From: Thermoanaerobaculum sp.
Lineage (GTDB): Bacteria > Acidobacteriota > Thermoanaerobaculia > Multivoradales > UBA5704
DNA length: 64,000 bases
Assembly (NCBI GenBank): GCA_021154885.1
Contig: JAJKHS010000116.1
Location: forward strand, 1-64,000
Direction of reading: 5' to 3'
In this document: piece by piece, positions 52,711 through 61,396 of the stretch
Numbering within the stretch: the first letter of the stretch is position 1
Layout of the letters: the number at the start of each line of letters is the position of its first letter
The notes under the pieces: generated by a model
Told to the model about the DNA's origin: nothing
Seen by the model: the letters and a program-made list of their open reading frames with translations, nothing else
The model's database searches: none
Program-made: the position numbers and the translations under genes

Positions 52711-52790
52711 GGGGACTGCAGGGACAACAGGGACTCCAAGGATGCCAAGGGCTCTTCGCCCCTGCTGTCCCTGCAGTCCCTGAAGTCTTT
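52711..52790. repeat. 9-bp-unit repeat hairpin, copy 4
   Basis: CAGGGACAACAGGGACTCC and degenerate units face CTGCTGTCCCTGCAGTCCC after CTCTTCG. More decayed than the other copies. Lies between the convergent bactofilin and RluD-type genes. Confidence 0.75.
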
Positions 52791-52797
52791 TGATTTC

Positions 52798-53748
52798 CTA
52801 TGCCGTTGGCAGTGCGGCCTCGCCCGTCACCGCCTGCCACAACTCCCCAAAATCCTCCGGCACCGGCGCCTCGAAGCTCAGGGGCTCGCCGGTACTTGGG
52901 TGTTTGAAGGCCAGCCGCCAGGCGTGGAGGGCGGGGCGGGGAAAGTCTCGCAACTGCGCCTGGACCGGCCGCGGCAGCCCCTTCCAGCGCGCCTCGCCGT
53001 AGACGGGATCTCCCACCAGCGGGTGTCCGAGGTGCTTGAGGTGGACGCGGATCTGGTGTGTGCGGCCGGTCGCCAGATCCATCTCCAGCAGGGAGATCCC
53101 GGCCTGGGCGGCGACGGTGCGATATCCGGTCTTCGACGGCCGGCCGCCAGGGCGCACGGTCATCTCGACGCGCCGCTGGGGGTGGCGGCCGATGGGAGCC
53201 TCTATAGTCCCTGTTGCCGGGGAAGGCGCGCCGTAGGCGATCCCCAGGTAGCGCTTGGTCACCTCACGGGCGGCGAAGGCGCGGGCGAGGCGGGCGTAGG
53301 CGCCGGCCGTGCGGGCCACCACCAGAACGCCGCTCGTCCCCTGGTCCAGCCGGTGGACGATCCCCGGCCGGCCCGGACCGCCCACGCCGGCCATCTCGGG
53401 GTAACGGTCGAGCAGCCGATGGGCCAGGGTGCCGGTCGACCGGCCGGCGCCGGGGTGGACGGTGAGCCCCGCCGGCTTGTCGATCACCACCAGGGCGGAA
53501 TCCTCATAGAGGATGTTGAGCTCGCCGGCCTCGGGGAGCACCCTCTCTTCTTTCGGCTCCGGCGGCGCGCACTCCACCCGGTCGCCGGCGGCCAGGGCGG
53601 CCGAGGGCTTGGCCGCGCGGCCATTGAGCTGGACGAGACCGTCCTCGATCCAATGCTGCACCTGGTTGCGGGGGATATCGAGGCGGGCCGCCACGTGGCG
53701 GTCGAGGCGCTCGCCGGCGGCTTCGGGGGGGACGGTCCAGCCGGTCAT
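52798..53748 (-). CDS. RluD-type 23S rRNA pseudouridine synthase
   Basis: 316 aa. An S4 RNA-binding domain at residues ~10-70 (ERLDRHVAARLDIPRNQVQHW), then the RluA/RluD catalytic domain with GIVHRLDQGTSGVLVVA (catalytic Asp in HRLD) and GRTHQIRVHLKHLGHPLVGD. Modifies large-subunit rRNA uridines. ATG overlaps the lspA stop (ATGA), so it is co-translated with lspA, a gene order seen in many bacteria. Confidence 0.93.
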   Translation of the reverse strand: MTGWTVPPEAAGERLDRHVAARLDIPRNQVQHWIEDGLVQLNGRAAKPSAALAAGDRVECAPPEPKEERVLPEAGELNILYEDSALVVIDKPAGLTVHPGAGRSTGTLAHRLLDRYPEMAGVGGPGRPGIVHRLDQGTSGVLVVARTAGAYARLARAFAAREVTKRYLGIAYGAPSPATGTIEAPIGRHPQRRVEMTVRPGGRPSKTGYRTVAAQAGISLLEMDLATGRTHQIRVHLKHLGHPLVGDPVYGEARWKGLPRPVQAQLRDFPRPALHAWRLAFKHPSTGEPLSFEAPVPEDFGELWQAVTGEAALPTA

Positions 53749-54275
53749 TCGGCCGCGGCCGGGGCGGGGACCTCCCGGTGGTGCGGCCGGAAGCTGTCGA
53801 TGGCCATCAGCACGATGCCGATCGAGATGGCGCTGTCGGCGACGTTGAACGAGGGCCAGTGGTGGATGCCCACGTAGACGTCGATGAAGTCGGTGACGGC
53901 GCCGCTGGTCACCCGGTCGATGAGGTTGCCCACCGCGCCCCCCACCACCAGGGCCAGGGCCACCAGCAGCCAGCGGTCGCGGGACGGGGCGAACCAGAAG
54001 TAGAGCGCCACGGCGGCCAGGGCCCCCAGGCCGAGGACGGTGAGCAGCCAGCCGCTGCCGCCGTCTGAGGCGAAGAGGCCGAAGGCCACGCCGGTGTTGC
54101 GCACGTGGGTCAGATTGATAAAGCCGGGGATCACCGTCTCCGCCATGTGGTGGGGAAGGTGGAGCTCCACCAGCCACTTGGACCACTGGTCGAGGACGAT
54201 CACGCCGACGGAGACCAAGAGGTAGCGCAGCTTGCGCAGGTGGCCCTCGAAGCGGGATTGGACGTCGGCTTCCAC
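53745..54275 (-). CDS. lspA: Lipoprotein signal peptidase
   Basis: 176 aa, slightly longer than usual because of a charged N-terminus. Four membrane helices. The catalytic aspartates are in GGAVGNLIDRV and FNVADSAISIG, the family motifs, and NTGVAFGLF is also conserved. Cleaves prolipoprotein signal peptides after lipidation. The window has several lipoproteins that would need it. Confidence 0.95.
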   Translation of the reverse strand: MEADVQSRFEGHLRKLRYLLVSVGVIVLDQWSKWLVELHLPHHMAETVIPGFINLTHVRNTGVAFGLFASDGGSGWLLTVLGLGALAAVALYFWFAPSRDRWLLVALALVVGGAVGNLIDRVTSGAVTDFIDVYVGIHHWPSFNVADSAISIGIVLMAIDSFRPHHREVPAPAAAE

Positions 54276-54291
54276 GATGCTCCTCCTCGAC

Positions 54292-54903
54292 TTACGGGAT
54301 CAATCCACGGCAGAAGTGCTCTCGGGCAGCGCTCGCCACCCTGTCCAGATCGATCTTGTGCTGGAACAGCCGGATGGCCGCCACTCCCGCCGCACCCGCC
54401 GCGGCCAGCTCTGCGAACCGCTCTAGTGTAACCCCTCCCAGGGCATAGACGGGAACGCCCAGGGCGGCCGCGCCGGCGAGCGCCCCGAGGCCCACCGGCT
54501 CCCCCTTGCCGGGCGTGGCGTAGACAGGGCCGAAGGCCACGTAGTCCACCCCCTCGTCGCGCGCCCGCTCCACCTCTGCCAGGGAGTGGGTGGAGCGGCC
54601 GAGCAGGACGTCCGGCCCGAAACGGGCTCGCAGCGGGGCGGCGGGCAGGCCGTCCGCCGGCAGGTGGGCGCCATCAGCCCCGGCCGCCAGGGCGACGTCG
54701 AGACGGCCGTTCACCAGTACCCGGGTCGCTGGCGGCAGCGTCTCCCGGGCGCGGCGGGCGAGGTCGTAGAGAGCCCCATCTTCCAGATCCTTCTCGCGGA
54801 TCTGGACGGCGCCGATCCCCGCCGTGCCCAGGGCCCGTAGCCAGTCCGTCATGTCGGAGGATCGGCGGTCGCTGATGGCCAGCAGGCTAAACGTCGGGGG
54901 CAC
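54292..54903 (-). CDS. thiE: Thiamine phosphate synthase
   Basis: 203 aa. TIM-barrel ThiE pattern: VQIREKDLEDGAL (pyrophosphate binding), LVNGRLDVALAAGADGAHLP, RSTHSLAEVERA, VAFGPVYATPGKG and YALGGVTLERFAELAAAGAAGVAAI. Joins HMP-pyrophosphate and thiazole phosphate to thiamine phosphate. Starts GTG and overlaps the next gene's end; no other thi gene or TPP riboswitch is visible nearby. Confidence 0.93.
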   Translation of the reverse strand: MPPTFSLLAISDRRSSDMTDWLRALGTAGIGAVQIREKDLEDGALYDLARRARETLPPATRVLVNGRLDVALAAGADGAHLPADGLPAAPLRARFGPDVLLGRSTHSLAEVERARDEGVDYVAFGPVYATPGKGEPVGLGALAGAAALGVPVYALGGVTLERFAELAAAGAAGVAAIRLFQHKIDLDRVASAAREHFCRGLIP

Positions 54904-55144
54904 GCACCCTCCGCCGGAAGATCAGCTCGTCCAGATCGTGGGCCCCCCAGATCAGGTGGATGAGCCCGAAGCCCGTGACGCTGGCGCGCAGCAGGGGATG
55001 GAGGCAGAGGAGCCGCAACGCCTCGGCGTGGATCTGGATGAGGGTCCGATCCCAGATCGGGCTCCATGGGGCCAGGACGAGGAACGTCCCCGCCTCGACG
55101 CAGTAGAGGATGAAGAGGACGCGGAACAGGAAGGTTGCACGCAT
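54887..55144 (-). CDS. Small hypothetical membrane protein, 85 aa
   Basis: Starts MRATFLFRVLFILYCVEAGT (ATG 55142-55144), one strong membrane helix at the N-terminus and a second hydrophobic stretch (LLRASVTGFGLIHLIW). It overlaps the thiE start by 17 bp and heads the thiE-lspA-rluD run. Unknown function. Confidence 0.6.
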   Translation of the reverse strand: MRATFLFRVLFILYCVEAGTFLVLAPWSPIWDRTLIQIHAEALRLLCLHPLLRASVTGFGLIHLIWGAHDLDELIFRRRVRAPDV

Positions 55145-55175
55145 GAGCGGGGGGAATTGTAGCCGCGAAATGGAA

Positions 55176-55200
55176 CGGCCGGCGGAATTTCCGCCGGCCG
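55176..55200. terminator. 25-bp near-perfect palindrome
   Basis: CGGCCGGCGGAA (55176-55187), one T, then TTCCGCCGGCCG (55189-55200). A GC-rich hairpin in the gap after the FecR-type gene stop (minus strand) and before the 85-aa gene. It has no U-run, so terminator function is not proven. Confidence 0.5.
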
Positions 55201-55226
55201 AGGGAGAGAGGATCGGAGAGCGAGCC

Positions 55227-57674
55227 CTACCCGCCGTGCTCCTTCGGCTTGGACTCATGCTGTGGCCGGCTGCTCTCGCCTTGGGACCGCTGGGGCTGGG
55301 GCGAGGACGGACGCGCCTGCGGCGCCGGCCGGGACTCTGAGCGTTGCGGCGCGGAGTAGGAGCCGCGGTCGGGCCGGGGCTCCGGCCGCGTCATCCGGGG
55401 CTGGTAGACCGGCTCGGGCTGGCTGGGCCGCTCCGGCTGCTGATAGCGGTCCGGACGCTGCGAGCGGCCGGGCTCGGGGCGAACGTAGACGTCCGGCCGG
55501 TTCTGATACTCGGAGCGCCACTGCTCCCGGCTCGGCGGCCTCCTGTCCGCGGGGGGCTGGGGGCGATCGGCCTGCGGCTGCGGCCGTTCCGGCTGTGGCT
55601 GCGGCTGGGGCCGCTCGGCTTGCGGCTGGGGCCTCTCGGCCGGCGGCTGCGGCCTCTCCGCAGGGGGATTGCTCCGCTCCGGCCGGGACGCGTCGCCGTC
55701 GGACTCGGGGCGCCGCGCGGGCCTGTCCTCGTTCGCCGGCCGCTCGGGCCGGGCCGGCCGGCCAGTCTCCACCGAGCGTCCCGGCCTGTCGTCGGAGCCG
55801 GTGCGCGGCTGGGGGGCGCCGCCATCGGTGCTGGGAGCGGGCCGTCCGGGGCGGCTCCAGGTGGAGCCGGGTTCGTTGGACCGTCCCGGCTTGCCGGTAC
55901 GTTCGGTACGATCGGCGCGATCACCCCGATCGGGCCGGTCGGGCTTGGGCGCGCCGCCGTCGGCGCTCGGGGCCGGCCGTCCGGGCCGGCTCAAGGTGCC
56001 GGTGCGGCCGTTGTCCGCCGGGCGGCCGGGATTGTCGTGGTTGTCGCGAGTGTCGCGAGTATTACCTTCGCCGATCACCACGCGTCCCGGCCTGTCGCCG
56101 GCGCGGCCGTTCCCCGCGCCGTGGGCTTCACGGCTCGGGCGGCCAAGGGTGCCCGGCTTGAGGGGCGTGCCGTCGAGCGCGGGGCCCGGACGATCGACCG
56201 CCACCCGTCGTACGACGTCGGTGGGCAGTTGCGGCTTGCGGGCGATGAACGGCGTCACGTCCGGGATCTCGCGGCCATTGCCGATCTCATGGCCATTGCG
56301 ATCCCTGCCGTTCGGGCCATTGGGGCGGACGTTGAGGGCGTTGAGCACCGAACCGTGGTTCTGCCAGGTGTTGGGGCCCAATGGTCTGGTATCCGTCGTG
56401 ATGACGCCCCGCTCCAAGCCGCGGCCGTGGTGCACGTGGTCGATGGGCACGGCGTAGCGTTGCACGTCGCGGTGGCCGTCCCAATAGCCATGGTGGTGGC
56501 CGTCTCGGTAGCCGTCCCGGAAATAGCCGGTGCCCACGAAGCTCCAGCGGTCTAAGAAATCCCAGTCGAAGAGGTCCCAGTCACCGCCGGCCCAGCCGTA
56601 GACGCCCGAGCGGAAGCCGACGCTGAAGCGGGGGCCGTAGAAGCTGGTGTAGAAGCCGGTCGGACACCAGCCGACGTAGCTCGGGCCCCAGTACCAGTAG
56701 ACCCAGGCCGGCGACCAGACGTAGCCGGGCTGCCATGCCCAGCCGTAGCCGTCCAGGTAGTTCCAGCTCCCATAGTGGGAGGGCACCCAGCCCCAGGGCT
56801 CCTGGGGGATCCAGGTCAGGCCGGCCGGGGTATAGGCCCAGCGACCGTGCCAGTAGGGGCGCCAGCCGGCCTCGACCCGCGGGCGCCAGTAGCGCGTGCC
56901 CTCGACGTCGATCCACGAGCCGTAGCTGGCGAGCGACGCCGACTGGTACTGCAGGGTTTCATCCACCCCGTTGTCGGCCAGCCGCTCCGCCGCGGCGGCC
57001 TCGTCGTCGAGGCGGCGCGCCCAGCGCTCCAGCGAGTCGGCGCCCCCCGCCTCCTGGACGTCGATGCCGGCCTCGCGGCCATTGCGGTCGTTGCCGCCGT
57101 CGTCGACTACCGCCTGCTCGTCGGCGCGTACGGTCTGCTGGCCGTGGTCGGTGACCACCTGGGCGGTGCCGCGGCGGACGACCACCTGACTGAAGCCGTC
57201 CCGCTCGGCGGTGATGCGGAAGATGCCGTAGTTCTGGACGTAGATCGTGGAGTTGGGCGTGTCGATGCGCGGCAACTGGTCGCCCAGGGAGTCCTGGGTC
57301 ACGGCGAGCTGGACGTTGCCCTCGAGCAGCCGGATCACCGTGGCCTGGTCGTCGCGGTCGGTCTCGCCGGCCTGACGCTCCAGCACGAGCTCGCTGCCGC
57401 CGTCGACGCGCAGCAGGTTGTGGTCGGCGAGGACGATCTCGATGTGCCCGTGCGCGGGCACCCAGAGGTGGTCTCCGGCCAGCACCGGCTGGTTGATCTC
57501 GGCGCTGGCGCGCTCGCCATCGGCCGGCGTCAACGCGGCCGCGCCCTCGACGACGCGCAGATAGCCATAACTTCCCGAGCTTCCCGCGACGGCGGCGGCG
57601 GGCGCCGCCAGGGCCAAAAGCAGCCCTGCGACGAGCGACAGAGTGAATGAGACGGTCTTGCTGACGGTCTTCAT
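55227..57674 (-). CDS. Secreted FecR/DUF6600-type protein with long disordered tail
   Basis: 815 aa. Signal peptide (1-30). A FecR-like beta domain (~40-200; HGHIEIVLADHNLLRVDGGSE, TIYVQNYGIFRITA) is followed by a Trp/Tyr/Gly-rich DUF6600-type region (~230-400; YWRPRVEAGWRPYWHGRWAY, WGWVPSHYGSWNYLDGYGWA). From ~460 to the end it is Pro/Arg/Gln/Asp-rich and low complexity (many RPER/QPQ units), surely disordered. FecR domains are usually anti-sigma or sensor-like, and DUF6600 proteins occur mostly in Acidobacteriota and relatives. Divergent from the TPR-cNMP gene. Probably an envelope protein of unknown role. Confidence 0.85.
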   Translation of the reverse strand: MKTVSKTVSFTLSLVAGLLLALAAPAAAVAGSSGSYGYLRVVEGAAALTPADGERASAEINQPVLAGDHLWVPAHGHIEIVLADHNLLRVDGGSELVLERQAGETDRDDQATVIRLLEGNVQLAVTQDSLGDQLPRIDTPNSTIYVQNYGIFRITAERDGFSQVVVRRGTAQVVTDHGQQTVRADEQAVVDDGGNDRNGREAGIDVQEAGGADSLERWARRLDDEAAAAERLADNGVDETLQYQSASLASYGSWIDVEGTRYWRPRVEAGWRPYWHGRWAYTPAGLTWIPQEPWGWVPSHYGSWNYLDGYGWAWQPGYVWSPAWVYWYWGPSYVGWCPTGFYTSFYGPRFSVGFRSGVYGWAGGDWDLFDWDFLDRWSFVGTGYFRDGYRDGHHHGYWDGHRDVQRYAVPIDHVHHGRGLERGVITTDTRPLGPNTWQNHGSVLNALNVRPNGPNGRDRNGHEIGNGREIPDVTPFIARKPQLPTDVVRRVAVDRPGPALDGTPLKPGTLGRPSREAHGAGNGRAGDRPGRVVIGEGNTRDTRDNHDNPGRPADNGRTGTLSRPGRPAPSADGGAPKPDRPDRGDRADRTERTGKPGRSNEPGSTWSRPGRPAPSTDGGAPQPRTGSDDRPGRSVETGRPARPERPANEDRPARRPESDGDASRPERSNPPAERPQPPAERPQPQAERPQPQPQPERPQPQADRPQPPADRRPPSREQWRSEYQNRPDVYVRPEPGRSQRPDRYQQPERPSQPEPVYQPRMTRPEPRPDRGSYSAPQRSESRPAPQARPSSPQPQRSQGESSRPQHESKPKEHGG

Positions 57675-57830
57675 GACGTTTATTCTCCTGGGTCGGAGGA
57701 CTTGCCTCGCACGTTAGAAGAGCAACTTCCATTCCAGGGCTCAAATTCTGCTGCCGGGAGGCCCGGCATGGCCGCTCCGCGGCGGTTTCTCCTTGGAGAA
57801 GAGCGCCCACACAGGGAGGCCCCTCCTGGC

Positions 57831-57836
57831 TATAAT
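57831..57836 (+). promoter_or_regulatory. TATAAT -10 box before the TPR-cNMP gene
   Basis: A perfect TATAAT at 57831-57836, about 100 bp before the GTG at 57937. No good -35 lies 17 bp upstream, so an alternate sigma or activator may be used, or it may be chance. Confidence 0.35.
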
Positions 57837-57936
57837 GGGCCGCACTCGGCAGGCGGTGGTGTCCACCTCAGGCGTCACGGGCGTCCCCCGGGCTAAGGGT
57901 GCGCCCCGGCCCGGTTTCCGTTCAGGGGGTAGCAGC

Positions 57937-58806
57937 GTGGCGATCAAGTGGTTCGGCGGCGGCAAGAAGCAGCCGGAGCTCCAGGAGCACAGCATCGACG
58001 ACCTCATCGTGCTCGAGCGGTACGACGAGGCCGGGGAGCGTCTGCGGTCGCGGCTGAAGGAGAATCCCAACGATCTTCACTCGCATCTGAAGCTGGCGGA
58101 GGTCTATACCGAGCTCCGGCAGTTCGAGAGGGCCGTGGACGAGTACGGGTTCGTAGCCGAAGAATACGCCCAGGACGGCTTCTACGACAAGGGGATCGCC
58201 CTGCTCTCGCGGGCCATGAAGCTCGCCCCGCTCGACCCGTCGCTGCGCGCGAAGGTCGAGAAGTTCCAGCGCGACAAGGACATGGAGCACGTGCGCACCC
58301 TCGCCCTGGAGGGCCTCCAGAAGGCCGGCGGCGTGGAGGCCGGCACTTCGATGCTGGAGCTGCGGCGGCTGTGGAGCTACCTCGCCGCCGGCAGCCTGGT
58401 GCAGCACCTGCCCGGCGAGCAGCTCAAGCGCCTGTTCTCCACCATGGAGCTGGTGCGCCTCGACGCGCGCGTCGAGCTGGCCCGGGAAGGAAGCCCGGAA
58501 GCCTTCCTGTTGTTGATCGTCACGGGTGTCGTCGACGCTGCCGTAGTGGAGGGGGGGCGCAACATCCTGGTTCGCAGCTTCACCTCGGGCGACGTCCTGG
58601 GCGAGGCGGTTTTCCTGGAGCGGGGCACTTGGCCTGCCGACTACCGGGTTACCGAGCCTCTGGTGGCGTTGAAGCTCACCCGCGCGGGGCTGGAGCAGGC
58701 CCTGATGGGCAACCCCGATCCCCGCGGTTTCCTCGAGACGCTGCGCGAGCAGCACAACGACCGCGACATCGCGGCCACGGTGCGGCGTCTGCGGGGCGGT
58801 TCCTGA
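57937..58806 (+). CDS. TPR and cyclic-nucleotide-binding-domain protein
   Basis: 289 aa. A GTG with AGGGGGT upstream. TPR-like helices at residues ~20-110 (DLHSHLKLAEVYTELRQFER, YDKGIALLSRAMKLAPLDPS), then a helical linker and a cNMP-type beta roll (~150-270; LVQHLPGEQLKRLFSTMELV, LVRSFTSGDVLGEAVFLERG). The latter keeps the GDVLGE phosphate-binding-cassette start; whether it binds a nucleotide is uncertain because the following Arg-Ala is not clear. No output domain is present, so it may act as an adaptor. Overlaps def by TGATG. Confidence 0.8.
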   Translation: MAIKWFGGGKKQPELQEHSIDDLIVLERYDEAGERLRSRLKENPNDLHSHLKLAEVYTELRQFERAVDEYGFVAEEYAQDGFYDKGIALLSRAMKLAPLDPSLRAKVEKFQRDKDMEHVRTLALEGLQKAGGVEAGTSMLELRRLWSYLAAGSLVQHLPGEQLKRLFSTMELVRLDARVELAREGSPEAFLLLIVTGVVDAAVVEGGRNILVRSFTSGDVLGEAVFLERGTWPADYRVTEPLVALKLTRAGLEQALMGNPDPRGFLETLREQHNDRDIAATVRRLRGGS

Positions 58807-59327
58807 TGGCCATACTTGCCATTCGCATCTATCCCGACCCCGTCCTGCGGGTGAACTGCCGCCCGGTGACGGAGTTCGACGCCCGTCTGAAGAAGCTCGC
58901 GGCGGACATGGTGGAGACCATGCACGCCGCCCCCGGAGTGGGCCTCGCGGCCCCCCAGGTGGGAGTCGAGCTGCGGCTCGCGGTAGTCGACGTCTCGGTG
59001 GGGGAGGACCCCTCGCAGGTCCGGGTGCTGGTCAACCCCGAGGTGGTCGAGCACTCGGGCGGCCTGGAGTCCGAGGTGGAGGGTTGCCTGTCGCTGCCCG
59101 GCATCAGCGACAAGGTGGAGCGTCCGCTCTTCGTCACCGTGCGGGCCCAGGATCTCGAAGCCCATCCTTTCGAGCTGCGGGCCGAGGGGTATTACGCCCG
59201 CGCCATATCCCACGAGATCGACCACCTCGATGGCATCCTGTTCACCGACCACCTGCGCGGCCTGCGGCGCGAGCGGGCCCGCCGCCAGCTCAAGAAGCTG
59301 GCGGACGAGCTGCAGGTGCGCGCTTGA
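58806..59327 (+). CDS. def: Peptide deformylase
   Basis: 173 aa. The three motifs are present: GVGLAAPQVG, EGCLSLPG (zinc Cys) and HEIDHLDG (two zinc His and catalytic Glu). Removes the formyl group from new proteins. Coupled to the TPR-cNMP gene and, through TTGA, to the lipoprotein gene behind it. The methionyl-tRNA formyltransferase gene often found beside def is not in this stretch. Confidence 0.96.
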   Translation: MAILAIRIYPDPVLRVNCRPVTEFDARLKKLAADMVETMHAAPGVGLAAPQVGVELRLAVVDVSVGEDPSQVRVLVNPEVVEHSGGLESEVEGCLSLPGISDKVERPLFVTVRAQDLEAHPFELRAEGYYARAISHEIDHLDGILFTDHLRGLRRERARRQLKKLADELQVRA

Positions 59328-59884
59328 GGAAAGGCGCCCTGGCGGTCCTCGCCGCCCTGGCGCTCCTCGCCCTGGCCTGCGGCGGCGGTGGCGGTGGTGG
59401 GGGGCCCACCGCGCCCACGCCGACTCCCACCCCGACCCCGACGCCTGCGAGCATCGTCTTCACCGGCCAGGGGACGCCGGGGGTCAACGCCATCTTCCTG
59501 GCGAGCGGCGCCGCCACCACGGCCACGACGCTGGTGCTCGAGGTGCGGGCGAACCAGGTCACCGACCTTTACGGCGTGGCGTTCGACCTCTCCTATCCGA
59601 GCGCCCTGCTCCAGTTCTCGCGCGCCACGGCCGGCCCCCTGCTGGGGAGCTCCGGCTCCGTCCAGGCGGTCGTCTCCACCCCCGGCACCCTGGTGGTGGG
59701 CGGCAGCCATCTCGGGGCCGTCCCTGGCGCCACCGGCTCCGGCGTCGTGCTGACCCTCGAATTCACCGCCACCGCCGCCGGCCAGGGGAGCTTCACCTAC
59801 GCCCGCAACTCGGCCTTCGCTTCCACCGGCCAGACCCTGAGCGGCACCTCCTGGCTGGCCGGCTCCGTGCAGGTCACCCGCTAA
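59324..59884 (+). CDS. Lipoprotein with cohesin-like domain
   Basis: 186 aa. TTG start at 59324 overlapping the def stop (TTGA). Signal LLALAC ends in the lipobox cysteine, followed by a GGGGGGGG run and a Thr-Pro linker (PTPTPTPTPTP), then a beta-sandwich resembling cohesin/type-III-like domains (TLVLEVRANQVTDLYGVAFD, VVLTLEFTATAAGQGSFTYA). Such anchored domains may bind a partner on the surface, but no dockerin is in the window. The linker is of the type that lifts a domain off the membrane. Confidence 0.75.
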   Translation: MRKGALAVLAALALLALACGGGGGGGGPTAPTPTPTPTPTPASIVFTGQGTPGVNAIFLASGAATTATTLVLEVRANQVTDLYGVAFDLSYPSALLQFSRATAGPLLGSSGSVQAVVSTPGTLVVGGSHLGAVPGATGSGVVLTLEFTATAAGQGSFTYARNSAFASTGQTLSGTSWLAGSVQVTR

Positions 59885-59917
59885 GCCCCGATCCACGACT
59901 TCCAGCGAACGAGAGAC

Positions 59918-61333
59918 ATGACGACCGAGCTCGTGCTGTTCAATACCCTCGGGCGCAAGCTCGAACCCTTCCGCTCCCAGGTCCCTGGCGAGGCCCGCAT
60001 CTATACCTGCGGCCCCACGGTCTACAACGAGGTCCACATTGGCAACCTCCGCACCTTCGCCTTCCAGGACCTGCTGCGGCGCAGCCTGCGCCATCTCGGG
60101 TACAGGGTCGTCCAGGCGATGAACCTGACCGACGTGGACGACAAGACCATCCAGGGTGCCCACCAGGCCGGCGTCTCGCTCGCCGAATACACCGAACCCT
60201 TCATCCGCACCTTCCTGCGCGACCTGGAGACCCTCCACGTCGAGCGGGTGGAGCACTTCCCCAAGGCCACCGAGCACATCCCGCCGATGATCCGGCTGAT
60301 CGAGACGCTGGTGGCGAAGGGCTACGCCTACGTCAGCGACGGCTCCGTCTTCTTCAGCATCGCCAAGGACCCGGACTACGGCCGCCTCTCCGGCTTCGAC
60401 CTCGACCAGGCCCGGCGTGGCGAGCGGGTGGCCGCCGATGAATACGGCAAGGAGGACGTCCGCGACTTCGTGCTGTGGAAGGCCGTCAAGCCCGGCGAGC
60501 CCGCGTGGGACTCCCCCTGGGGGTCCGGCCGGCCCGGCTGGCACGTCGAGTGCTCGGCCATGAGCATGGAGATCCTGGGCGAAACCTTCGATCTCCACTG
60601 CGGCGGGGTGGACCTGATCTTCCCCCACCACGAGAACGAGATCGCGCAGAGCGAGAGCGCGACGGGCAAGCCGTTCGTCCGCACCTGGCTGCACTCCGAG
60701 CACCTGCTGGTGGACGGCCAGAAGATGTCCAAGTCGCTGGGCAACCAATACACACTGCCGGACCTCCTGGCGCGGGGGCTCTCGGCGCGGGCGCTGCGCT
60801 ACCTCTTTCTCTCCGTCCATTACCGGCAGAAGCTCAACTTCACCTTCGAGTCGCTGGACGGCGCGGCCGGGGCCCTGCGCCGGGTGGACGAGATGCGCTT
60901 CCGCCTCCTGCACGCCGAGGAGAAGGGCGCCCCCGACCCGCACCTCGCCGAGGCCGCCGACCGCCTGCGCCGCGACTTCGCCGCCGGCCTCGCGGACGAC
61001 CTGAACGTGGCCGTGGCTCTCGCCGCCGTTTTCGCCTTCGTCAAGGAGGTGAACGTGGCCATCGAGGAGGGGCGGATCGGCCAGGGGGACAAGCCGCGGG
61101 TGGTGGACACCCTGGCGGACGTCGACCGCGTCCTGGGTGTGCTCGACGCCATGGCCTGGGACACCGGAGCCGGGGAGGACGACTCGGCGGAGATCGAGCG
61201 GCTGATCAAGGAGCGCAACGACGCCCGCCAGCGTCGCGACTTCGCCGCCTCCGACCGCATCCGCGGCGAGCTGGCGGCGCGGGGGATCGCCCTCGAAGAC
61301 ACGCCGCAGGGGACGCGCTGGAAGCGGAAGTGA
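59918..61333 (+). CDS. cysS: Cysteinyl-tRNA synthetase
   Basis: 471 aa, family length. Class I motifs: CGPTVYNEVHIGNLRTF (zinc Cys and HIGH-type motif), SGRPGWHVECSAMSMEILG, DLIFPHHENEIAQSE (zinc His pair) and KMSKSLGN at ~268. Charges tRNA-Cys. The start ATG at 59918 is 33 bp after the lipoprotein stop. It is followed by palindromic sequence at 61397. Confidence 0.97.
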   Translation: MTTELVLFNTLGRKLEPFRSQVPGEARIYTCGPTVYNEVHIGNLRTFAFQDLLRRSLRHLGYRVVQAMNLTDVDDKTIQGAHQAGVSLAEYTEPFIRTFLRDLETLHVERVEHFPKATEHIPPMIRLIETLVAKGYAYVSDGSVFFSIAKDPDYGRLSGFDLDQARRGERVAADEYGKEDVRDFVLWKAVKPGEPAWDSPWGSGRPGWHVECSAMSMEILGETFDLHCGGVDLIFPHHENEIAQSESATGKPFVRTWLHSEHLLVDGQKMSKSLGNQYTLPDLLARGLSARALRYLFLSVHYRQKLNFTFESLDGAAGALRRVDEMRFRLLHAEEKGAPDPHLAEAADRLRRDFAAGLADDLNVAVALAAVFAFVKEVNVAIEEGRIGQGDKPRVVDTLADVDRVLGVLDAMAWDTGAGEDDSAEIERLIKERNDARQRRDFAASDRIRGELAARGIALEDTPQGTRWKRK

Positions 61334-61396
61334 AGTCGAGATTGCCCGACCAGCCCGTTGCCAGCGCCCCTTCGGGGCGGACCCTCACTCTCCCAA

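Noticed and set aside
54292-54903. TPP riboswitch before thiE
   Set aside because: No conserved thi-box motifs are visible in the short upstream gap, and the gene is inside an operon.
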